A stretch of 14,323 nt of DNA from Acidimicrobiaceae bacterium. GTDB lineage: Bacteria > Actinomycetota > Acidimicrobiia > Acidimicrobiales > UBA8592. The position numbers were made by a program, and so were the translations under genes. Location of the stretch: positions 1-14,323 of the forward strand of contig PAZD01000029.1 of NCBI GenBank assembly GCA_002715405.1. Direction: 5' to 3'. Below the pieces are notes generated by a model. It was not told the origin of the DNA and ran no database searches. It saw only the letters and a program-made list of their open reading frames with translations. Of the stretch, positions 7,543-13,792 are shown piece by piece (position 1 is the first letter of the stretch; each line of letters begins with the position of its first letter).

Positions 7543-8792
7543 TCCTAGATCAGATCAGGCGACTTCCAACATGGGCAAGATGGGCTTCCTTCGCAACCCT
7601 TGGAATTCTTGTACTAACGCTCGTCCAAGAACTGGGTCAAAACGAAACAAGCCATCTCACTGCAATGACCACTTCCCAAACAGCTCTTAAATGGAGCATC
7701 CCTATACTTCTCGCAGGACTTGGAGGACTCTTCGCTGAAAGAGCGGGAATTATCAATATCGGCTTAGAAGGCATGATGATACTTGGAACTTGGTTCGGAG
7801 CTTGGGGAGCCTTCAACTTCGGCCCGTACTCGGGAATACTCATCGGAATCATTGGAGGTGCAATAGGAGGCCTCATCCACGCCATAGCCACAGTGGGATT
7901 TGGAGTGGATCACATCATTTCAGGAGTAGCTATTAACATCCTCGGGCCATTTGCCGCACGCTTTTTATCATCCGAAATCTTCACTGGATATCAGGGAGGG
8001 TCTGTAACCCAATCCCCCAGAGTTGAAAGCGTCGACAAGTTCACGATGCCTTTCCTCGCTGGTGGGTACGACACTCCGAACTTCTTAAAGTGGTTAGGAG
8101 ACAAAGACATCCCGATACTAAGTGATACAGGAAACATCTTCAGGGGGGTCATGACCCAAACTTCGTGGGCGACAATCATCGCGTTGCTCCTAGTGCCTCT
8201 CTCTGCATGGATATTGTGGAGGACCCGTTTCGGCCTCAGGGTAAGAATCAGTGGTGAAGATCCATGGGCAGGGGAATCTCAAGGTGTTAATGTATACCGC
8301 TATAAGTTCATTGCAGTTATGATCAGCGGAGGATTAGCTGGCTTTGGTGGAGCATTTATTACGATCGAAATGTCTTCCATATACCAAGAGGGAGGAACCA
8401 CTGGTAGAGGCTTTATCGGTTTAGCTGCCTTAATTTTCGGCAATTGGCGACCAGGCGGTATCCTCGCTGCTGCTTTGCTTTTCGGCTTCCCATATGCTCT
8501 CCAATTCGGTGATTTTGATGGATTCGCCTCTCACGCGCTGTTACTCGTTAACGCCATTGCCCTTTTCGGAGTAACTGTCTGGGCTATACGAAAGAGCAAA
8601 CATGCCGATGCTGCTATCGCCTTTGTTCTTGGGGCATTGTCAGCAATATGGTATTTCGTAGCTGATACTGTTCCTGACTGGTGGGTAAAAATCCTTCCCT
8701 ACGTCATCGTTATTGTCGTACTGATTTTCTTTGCTCAGCGTCTACGTATGCCCGCTGCAAACGGACAAATCTATCGCCGCGGGCAAACATAA
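7539..8792 (+). CDS. Nucleoside ABC transporter permease, second of pair B (long form)
   Basis: This is a 417-residue membrane permease of the YufQ/NupQ-like class. Class motifs are GGLFAERAGIINIGLEGMM and FGVDHIISGVAINILGP. The ATG overlaps the previous stop (ATGA) and has a good ribosome site AAGGAG at 7526-7531. It is about 100 residues longer than its counterpart at 2571. The extra length comes from a N-terminal leading helix, a polar insertion after FLSSEIFTGYQGG (running through DKFTMPFLAGGY and LGDKDIPILSDTGN), and additional hydrophobic segments before the C-terminus. The end, AANGQIYRRGQT, matches the class tail. Five bases separate its stop from the dioxygenase gene, which argues for a shared transcript. 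Confidence 0.92.
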   Translation: MILDQIRRLPTWARWASFATLGILVLTLVQELGQNETSHLTAMTTSQTALKWSIPILLAGLGGLFAERAGIINIGLEGMMILGTWFGAWGAFNFGPYSGILIGIIGGAIGGLIHAIATVGFGVDHIISGVAINILGPFAARFLSSEIFTGYQGGSVTQSPRVESVDKFTMPFLAGGYDTPNFLKWLGDKDIPILSDTGNIFRGVMTQTSWATIIALLLVPLSAWILWRTRFGLRVRISGEDPWAGESQGVNVYRYKFIAVMISGGLAGFGGAFITIEMSSIYQEGGTTGRGFIGLAALIFGNWRPGGILAAALLFGFPYALQFGDFDGFASHALLLVNAIALFGVTVWAIRKSKHADAAIAFVLGALSAIWYFVADTVPDWWVKILPYVIVIVVLIFFAQRLRMPAANGQIYRRGQT

Positions 8793-8797
8793 ATATT

Positions 8798-9652
8798 ATG
8801 ACTGCGCTTACAAGTAACCAAAAGAAGTCCTTCGAAGATAAAGGAGTTCTAGTTCTACCTGATTTCTTCACCAACCAAGAATGCGACTCTCTTAAATCGC
8901 GTATGGGTGAACTGGTTGAAAATTTCCAGCCACAGGGAGAAGGTACCGTATTCTCTACAACGGAACAGAAACATACACAAGAAGAGTATTTTCTAACCTC
9001 AGGTGACAAAATTCGATTCTTCTTTGAGGACGCTCAAAGCAATGAACAAGAAACGCCTCTCGGGAAATCGCTTAATAAAGTAGGTCATGCAATGCATGAC
9101 CTTGACCCTGTCTTCTCTTCTTTCGTCAGGCAACCTAAGTTCGCTAAGGTCGCCGCCGACATTGGTTTCAAGCACCCTTTGCTTTTGCAGTCCATGTACA
9201 TTTTCAAACCGCCTCATATTGGCGGAGAAGTTGTCTGGCATACTGATCACCCGTTTCTATGGACTGACCCGCCATCAGTGAAGGGATTCTGGGTAGCGTT
9301 AGAAGATGCAACAATCGAAAATGGCTGCATGTGGTGTCTTCCTGGATTACATAAGGACGAACCGCGACAACGATTCAAAAGAAACGATTCCGGAGGTACG
9401 GAAATGGTTGTTCTAAACCCTGACCCTTTCCCAACAGAGAACAAAGTTCCTCTCGAAGCAAAAAAAGGTACTCTAATCATTCTTGACGGGCTACTACCCC
9501 ATTGGTCTGGACCAAATACTTCCTCTATATCCCGTCACGCCTTCACGCTCCACGTTATTGAACGAGAAGCTGACTACCCCGAAGAGAATTGGCTTCAACG
9601 ATCCCATGAGATGCCGCTCCGTGGATTCGAATCAGAACTTTCTGCCAGCTAA
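8798..9652 (+). CDS. 2-oxoglutarate/Fe(II) dioxygenase, phytanoyl-CoA dioxygenase (PhyH/PHYHD1-like) family
   Basis: This is a predicted non-haem iron oxygenase of 284 residues that would use 2-oxoglutarate and O2 to hydroxylate or demethylate an unknown small substrate. The start is ATG 8798, five bases after the permease stop; the open frame extends further upstream, but that part only overlaps the permease gene. The facial triad is visible as H148 and D150 (WHTD) and H235 (LLPHWSGPNTS). R246 (SRHAFTLH) would hold 2-oxoglutarate. FWVALEDATIENGCMW and PGLHK resemble PHYHD1-type proteins. No signal peptide is seen, so it is cytoplasmic. PhyH-fold enzymes such as EctD and PhnY act on small water-soluble molecules, so a nucleoside or base substrate is plausible from its place between a nucleoside importer and adenosine deaminase; this is inference. 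A perfect inverted repeat lies at 9082-9102. It has no clear ribosome site and may rely on coupling. Confidence 0.88.
   Translation: MTALTSNQKKSFEDKGVLVLPDFFTNQECDSLKSRMGELVENFQPQGEGTVFSTTEQKHTQEEYFLTSGDKIRFFFEDAQSNEQETPLGKSLNKVGHAMHDLDPVFSSFVRQPKFAKVAADIGFKHPLLLQSMYIFKPPHIGGEVVWHTDHPFLWTDPPSVKGFWVALEDATIENGCMWCLPGLHKDEPRQRFKRNDSGGTEMVVLNPDPFPTENKVPLEAKKGTLIILDGLLPHWSGPNTSSISRHAFTLHVIEREADYPEENWLQRSHEMPLRGFESELSAS
9082..9102. repeat. Perfect 10-1-10 inverted repeat inside the dioxygenase gene
   Basis: The arm AGGTCATGCA (9082-9091) is followed by one A and then its exact reverse complement (9093-9102). It lies in coding sequence for VGHAMHDL. It has the same geometry as the repeat at 3094-3114 but different arms. 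No T run follows. It is a possible protein-binding dyad or mRNA hairpin; chance cannot be excluded. Confidence 0.6.
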
Positions 9653-9663
9653 AGAATATAGCT

Positions 9664-10752
9664 ATGTTCACAATAGAAACTATTCGAACAGCCCCAAAGA
9701 TTCTCCTACATGACCATCTAGATGGAGGGTTACGACCGGCCACGATAATTGAACTAGCAAAGAAAGCAGGAAACAAGGAACTGCCCACTTACAACGAACA
9801 TGAGCTTTCGAATTGGATGATTGACACTGCAAACCGGAATGACCTTAAGCTATATCTAGAGGCGTTTACACATACCATCTCCGCAATGCAGACCAAGGAA
9901 GCCATATACCAAGTAGCTGCTGAATGCGCTGAAGACCTCGCAGAAGATGGAGTCATTTACGCTGAAATTCGATTTGCACCAGAACTTCATCTAGACGGTG
10001 GCCTGAATGTCACAGAAGTGATCGAAAGTGCCCTATCAGGGTTTCGTGACGGTACGAGAGAATCAGATACAACTATAAACGTTTTGATTTGTGCTATTCG
10101 TTCTCACTCACACAGTAAAGAAATGATGGAGTTTGCTTTACAGTTTCGCAGAAGGGGCGTCGTCGGATTCGATATCGCCGGACCCGAAATTGGGTATCCC
10201 CCAACTAATCACCTAGCTGCTTTCAAACTAGCTAGAGAGAACAACTTCCCATTTACTATTCACGCAGGAGAAGTAGGAGGATCCGAATATATCGAGGAGG
10301 CCATCAACCAATGTGGTGCAGCAAGAATCGGACATGGATTAGGAATAAGAGACGATCTTTCAGTTGATGGGAACGGAGATCTTACTATGAGCGACCTCGC
10401 CTTATACATTCGAGACCGCCAAATCGCATTAGAAATGTGCCCTACGTCCAATATGCATATTGGAGTGGTCAGATCTATAAGCGAGCACCCGATAAACGCC
10501 CTACTCAGTTATGGATTTTGCACCACCATCAATACTGACAACCGTCTAATGTCTAGAACCAGCCTTACTGAAGAGATTCAAAAATGCGGACTTTCCTTCG
10601 GCTGGGACCTAAATACACTTCATACGCTAATGGGGAATGCCTTATTTGCTTCTTTCATATCTGAAGAGCAAAAGGAAGATTTAAATACGAGACTGTCCGA
10701 ATGGTACCTCAGCTACTCTAAGGATAGAAAGGAAAATCGTGAGCACCATTAG
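9664..10752 (+). CDS. add: Adenosine deaminase
   Basis: This enzyme converts adenosine or deoxyadenosine to inosine or deoxyinosine in the cytoplasm. At 362 residues it has the usual length. Metal ligands and catalytic residues are in place: H16 and H18 (LLHDHLDG), H200 and E203 (HAGE), H224 (RIGHG) and D292 (NTDN). The residue after D292 is Asn (N293) where the classical motif is NTDDP; NTDNRLMS is, as I recall, the normal form in actinobacterial deaminases including the mycobacterial one, so this marks lineage rather than loss of function. EIRFAPELH and CPTSN are also conserved. The start lies 11 bases after the dioxygenase stop without a clear ribosome site, and the end overlaps the next gene by 14 bases. 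Directly downstream of the importer, it would act on imported adenosine. Confidence 0.96.
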   Translation: MFTIETIRTAPKILLHDHLDGGLRPATIIELAKKAGNKELPTYNEHELSNWMIDTANRNDLKLYLEAFTHTISAMQTKEAIYQVAAECAEDLAEDGVIYAEIRFAPELHLDGGLNVTEVIESALSGFRDGTRESDTTINVLICAIRSHSHSKEMMEFALQFRRRGVVGFDIAGPEIGYPPTNHLAAFKLARENNFPFTIHAGEVGGSEYIEEAINQCGAARIGHGLGIRDDLSVDGNGDLTMSDLALYIRDRQIALEMCPTSNMHIGVVRSISEHPINALLSYGFCTTINTDNRLMSRTSLTEEIQKCGLSFGWDLNTLHTLMGNALFASFISEEQKEDLNTRLSEWYLSYSKDRKENREHH

Positions 10753-11434
10753 TACGATCGGTTTTGACGCAGACGACACCTTATGGGAAAGCGAAATTTA
10801 TTTTGCTGAGACAGAAGAAAAGTTCTTATCTTTGATGCAGTCATATGGAGTTGAAGTTGATGTGCATAACCACTTGTACGGTACGGAGAAAAGAAACTTG
10901 AATCGATTCGGCTACGGCGTAAAGTCATTCACTCTCTCAATGATCGAATCAGCGCATTATCTTACAAGAGGCACCCTTCGCAGCGATGATACTCTCCAGA
11001 TAGTTCAATGGGGGAAAGAACTAATGAACCACCCCCTCAAACTTCTGGATGGCGTGAAAGAGACATTACAAATCTTGGATAAGCAATTTTGTCTCTTAAT
11101 CATCACAAAAGGGGACCTATTCCACCAGCAGCAAAAAATTACAGATTCCGGTCTTGAAGTTCATACCGATGGAGTAGAAATTCTCCAGGAGAAAGACAGC
11201 GACGCTTACCGAAAGTTACTCTCCAAACGCGACATAGAACCCGAAAGTTTTTTAATGGTAGGAAATAGTCTGCGGAGCGATATTCTGCCTGTGATAAATA
11301 TTGGAGGCCATGCCATCCATATCCCCCATGAGGTGACATGGCAATATGAAAATGAATTTAACGAAGTAAAAGTTGAAGATGGTTATTCGGTCCTTCACTC
11401 AATAACCGATCTACCCACGTTCTTAAGTAGGTAG
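10739..11434 (+). CDS. HAD-superfamily phosphatase (COG1011-like), substrate unknown
   Basis: This is a predicted cytoplasmic Mg2+-dependent phosphohydrolase of 231 residues. All four HAD motifs are visible: D10 and D12 in FDADDTLW (nucleophile and acid/base), T123 in IITKGD, K152 in EKDSDAYRKLL, and D181 in VGNSLRSDI. A helical cap domain occupies roughly residues 16-100. It starts with GTG 10739, overlapping add by 14 bases, with GAAAGG at about 10727-10732 as ribosome site, so it is translated together with add. The context suggests a nucleotide or sugar-phosphate substrate (YjjG-type nucleotidase or pseudouridine-5'-phosphatase-like), but sequence alone does not settle this. It is the last gene of the long operon; a 54-base gap separates it from psuG. 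Confidence 0.85.
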   Translation: MSTISTIGFDADDTLWESEIYFAETEEKFLSLMQSYGVEVDVHNHLYGTEKRNLNRFGYGVKSFTLSMIESAHYLTRGTLRSDDTLQIVQWGKELMNHPLKLLDGVKETLQILDKQFCLLIITKGDLFHQQQKITDSGLEVHTDGVEILQEKDSDAYRKLLSKRDIEPESFLMVGNSLRSDILPVINIGGHAIHIPHEVTWQYENEFNEVKVEDGYSVLHSITDLPTFLSR

Positions 11435-11476
11435 ATTTCCAGAGATCTAAGATAATCACAGTTACTCGTAGTCCTC

Positions 11477-11482
11477 TAGACT
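11477..11482 (+). promoter_or_regulatory. Candidate -10 box of a leaderless psuG promoter
   Basis: TAGACT fits the actinobacterial TANNNT -10 pattern and ends six bases before the psuG ATG (11489), so transcription could begin at the A of the start codon. No ribosome-binding sequence precedes this ATG, as expected for a leaderless message. No convincing -35 is seen. Confidence 0.55.
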
Positions 11483-11488
11483 GCTTAT

Positions 11489-12403
11489 ATGGAACGTGTT
11501 AGAAATGTACGCCTCTCAGACGATGTGTCAAGAGCTTTGGCAGAAGATAAACCTGTTGTTGCTCTAGAGTCAACAGTATTCAGTACCTTGGGCCTTCCGA
11601 AACCTGCAAATGCTGATGCTTTGGAGCGATGCACATCTACTATTGAAGAGAACGGTGCTGTAGCAGCGGTGACTGCAGTTATTGACGGCGAATTACGTTT
11701 AGGGATAACTGAAAGCGAGTGGGGCGATATCCTAAACTGCAAAACAAAAGTAGCATCACGAGATTTACCGTTTGCATCAGCTGAAGGAATCCGCGTTGGT
11801 GCGACAACAGTTTCAGCATCTCTTGCGATAGCTGAAGCAGCTGGAGTAAAGGTCTTTTGTACCGGCGGTATAGGTGGAGTCCACCATGGCTATCAAGAAA
11901 CAGGAGATCTCAGCGCTGATTTATATGCCCTTGCCCGACATCGGGTTGTCTGTATAAGTGCCGGAGCTAAAGTCTTTTTGGACTTACGAAGGACGATGGA
12001 AGTCCTTGAAAGTCTTGGGGTACCTGTTCTCGGTTGGAAAACAGATAACTTTCCAGCTTTCTATATTCGAAATAGCAAACTTCCGATAACTCAGGTTAAC
12101 AATGCTGAAACTGTGGTGAAGGTCTTCAGAAACGCTTCAGCGCTAGGTCTTCCACAGGGCGTTCTAGTGGGCGTCCCAATTCCGAAAGAGCACCAGCTCG
12201 ACCCAGAAAGCACATGGTCACTGATCGATGACACATTAGCTGAAGCAAAGAAATTCGGTATTAGCGGACCGGGTGTCACTCCATTTATTCTTGAGGCCCT
12301 AGCTAAATCGACAAAGGGGGAAAGTGTCCCTGCGAATCTTGCATTACTAGAAAACAATGCAAGAGCCGCCGTTGAGATAGCTAAGCAATTCCAGCAGGAA
12401 TAG
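11489..12403 (+). CDS. psuG: Pseudouridine-5'-phosphate glycosidase
   Basis: The enzyme cleaves the C-C glycosidic bond of pseudouridine 5'-phosphate to uracil and ribose 5-phosphate (reversible in vitro). It has 304 residues, the usual length. Conserved blocks are VALESTVFS (E27), KVASRDLPFA, GATTVSAS, FCTGGIGGVHHG, DLSADL (D144), SAGAKVFLDL (K161, the lysine expected to form the Schiff base with ribose) and DNFPAFYIRNS. These positions correspond to E31, D149 and K166 of the E. coli enzyme as I recall them. The usual partner, the PfkB-type kinase PsuK, is absent from this window. The released uracil could be used by Upp encoded at 13167. Its start shows no ribosome site, and a TANNNT box six bases upstream suggests leaderless transcription. 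The residues around the active site look intact. Confidence 0.96.
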   Translation: MERVRNVRLSDDVSRALAEDKPVVALESTVFSTLGLPKPANADALERCTSTIEENGAVAAVTAVIDGELRLGITESEWGDILNCKTKVASRDLPFASAEGIRVGATTVSASLAIAEAAGVKVFCTGGIGGVHHGYQETGDLSADLYALARHRVVCISAGAKVFLDLRRTMEVLESLGVPVLGWKTDNFPAFYIRNSKLPITQVNNAETVVKVFRNASALGLPQGVLVGVPIPKEHQLDPESTWSLIDDTLAEAKKFGISGPGVTPFILEALAKSTKGESVPANLALLENNARAAVEIAKQFQQE

Positions 12404-12419
12404 CGGTCAAAATAATTAC

Positions 12420-12446
12420 TCTAAAATGGGATTAGATTTTTTTCTT
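12420..12446 (+). terminator. Weak candidate terminator after psuG
   Basis: A short stem TCTAA (12420-12424) / TTAGA (12432-12436) with a 7-nt loop is followed directly by a run of T (12437-12443), then C and TTT. The stem is only five AT-rich pairs, so it may be inefficient. It lies in the 49-base gap between two converging genes. Confidence 0.3.
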
Positions 12447-12452
12447 TCTGCG

Positions 12453-13088
12453 TTAGATCCGGTCTGTTCCCGCATGTAGCCCTGGAAGTTGCTGGGCTAC
12501 TCCACCTCGCTGTAGAGCTACTTGCTCAAGAACATACTGTTCTACCTCCGCCCAGTTATAGGCCCGATTTCCTTTTAAATGCTGGTTATACGGCTGATCG
12601 AAAATCACGACCGCTCGGCCATCTTTTTGGAATGATTCAATGTTATGCGGTCCGTCATCAATGTACAGGTCTGCATGAAGGGCTGATTTTGCACCGATAA
12701 AGCATAAATCTCGGTAAGGAATCTCAGCTCGGTCTAACCAATCAGCGGTATCCCCAGCCGCTATCGCATGACCCCAATTGACGTATAAGCGATGACTAAT
12801 AATACGAATCCAGACACCCTGATCCGAAAGTCGCCAAAGTGCTTCAGCTGCTCCTTCGATCACAGGCATATCTCGGAACATCCGATGTTCGTTAACAGCT
12901 AGTTCATGGAGTCGTTCAAAATCGTCTGAACTTAATCCCCATTCCTTGAACCCCCAGCTTCGCTCTAGCGGAAGAGAAGATGGATCAACGGAAAGTTCTT
13001 TCGCTACGATGTCGCGAAAGATTTTGTTATGGTCGCCGCAGACTCCATCTAAATCTACTCCAAGCACGAATGGTGGATTGATAACCAA
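12453..13088 (-). CDS. 5'(3')-deoxyribonucleotidase-like HAD phosphatase (NT5C family)
   Basis: This is a predicted cytoplasmic phosphatase of 211 residues resembling the NT5C 5'-nucleotidase family, which removes phosphate from (deoxy)nucleoside monophosphates. HAD motifs are D12 and D14 (LGVDLDGV), S98 (IISHR), K134 (GAKSALHAD) and D144-D145 (YIDDGPHNI), followed by a FDQPYNQH segment typical of the family. The start is uncertain: TTG 13088 is the first canonical choice, but AAGGAG (13090-13095) is only one base away. A GTG at 13067 would start just before the DxD motif without a ribosome site, and a non-standard ATC at 13082 would have ideal spacing. An in-frame TGA closes the frame upstream. 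It diverges from upp and converges on psuG, so it sits inside a uracil-salvage group. A role in balancing nucleotide pools or removing deoxynucleotides is inference. Confidence 0.82.
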   Translation of the reverse strand: MVINPPFVLGVDLDGVCGDHNKIFRDIVAKELSVDPSSLPLERSWGFKEWGLSSDDFERLHELAVNEHRMFRDMPVIEGAAEALWRLSDQGVWIRIISHRLYVNWGHAIAAGDTADWLDRAEIPYRDLCFIGAKSALHADLYIDDGPHNIESFQKDGRAVVIFDQPYNQHLKGNRAYNWAEVEQYVLEQVALQRGGVAQQLPGLHAGTDRI

Positions 13089-13166
13089 ACTCCTTACAAG
13101 TCATCTCTAAGTCTAAGATAGCTCTTAAGTAAAGTTTGGATGGGTATGGAAGGGCGTGAAAAGTAA
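13089..13166. promoter_or_regulatory. Divergent promoter region between NT5C-like gene and upp
   Basis: This 78-base spacer must serve both genes. On the plus strand TAAGAT (13114-13119) is a possible -10 for upp; on the minus strand TAGACT (13115-13110) is a possible -10 for the phosphatase, and the two overlap. A tandem TCTAAGTCTAAG lies at 13106-13117. The words TCTAAGATA (13112-13120) and TCTTAAGTA (13123-13131) both recur upstream of psuG, which hints at a shared operator. Neither -10 has a clear -35. Confidence 0.45.
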
Positions 13167-13790
13167 ATGGAAGTACTGGTGGTTGATCACCCTCTAGTAG
13201 CAGAACGTTTGACAAAAATTCGACAAACTGCAACTACAAATGCTGAATTTCGAAAGAATCTGCATGAGGCATCTTTATTTCTAATTTACGAAGCTCTTCA
13301 GGAAATTAGCCTCACTGAAAAACATGTTGAAACTCCTCTAGCAGATACAAGAGGGCACATGGTTACTGAACTACCTGTGTTTGTCCCGATTCTCCGTGCT
13401 GGTTTAGGAATGCTTGATGCTGCTCTTATCCTGTGCCCTGATTCTTGCGTCGCTTTTGTAGGGGCAAAACGAGATGAGGAAACACTGCAACCGGATATTT
13501 ATTTGAATACCATTCCCGAAAACCTAAATGGCTCGATGGTAGTACTATTGGATCCTGCGCTAGCGACTGGAGGCTCCATGATCCAAGCCTTAGAACTAGT
13601 TGAAGCGGCTGGAGCGGGAGAAATGATCATAGTTACTCTTCTTGCTTCTCCAGAAGGCATTCAAGCTTTAGGAAAGCGAGGCTTAGGAACAAAGGTCGTT
13701 ACTGCCGCTGTTGATGAGAGGTTAAACGATATTGGGTTTATTTACCCTGGCTTAGGCGACGCTGGGGACCGCCAATACGGAATAGATTGA
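13167..13790 (+). CDS. upp: Uracil phosphoribosyltransferase
   Basis: The enzyme converts uracil and PRPP to UMP and pyrophosphate. At 207 residues it is of normal length. The N-terminus (VLVVDHPLVAERLTKIR) and PILRAGLGM match the family. The PRPP loop is LLDPALATGGSM (127-138), with Ala131 where many enzymes have Met. The uracil-binding block FIYPGLGDAGDRQYG is at 191-205. The ATG at 13167 is chosen because it gives the conserved N-terminus and an upstream in-frame ATG is followed by a stop; only a distant GGAAGGG (13148-13154) could serve as ribosome site. It would capture uracil released by PsuG. The stop lies two bases from the stop of the converging mutase gene. Confidence 0.97.
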   Translation: MEVLVVDHPLVAERLTKIRQTATTNAEFRKNLHEASLFLIYEALQEISLTEKHVETPLADTRGHMVTELPVFVPILRAGLGMLDAALILCPDSCVAFVGAKRDEETLQPDIYLNTIPENLNGSMVVLLDPALATGGSMIQALELVEAAGAGEMIIVTLLASPEGIQALGKRGLGTKVVTAAVDERLNDIGFIYPGLGDAGDRQYGID

Positions 13791-13792
13791 TC

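Noticed and set aside
8681..8797. Upstream start of the dioxygenase gene overlapping the permease
   Set aside because: The added residues are the permease sequence read in another frame; homologous sequence begins at MTALTSNQ, encoded from 8798.
10540..10557. Loss of a catalytic Asp in adenosine deaminase (NTDN instead of NTDD)
   Set aside because: Asn at this place is, as I recall, normal for actinobacterial adenosine deaminases, and the metal-binding Asp292 is intact.
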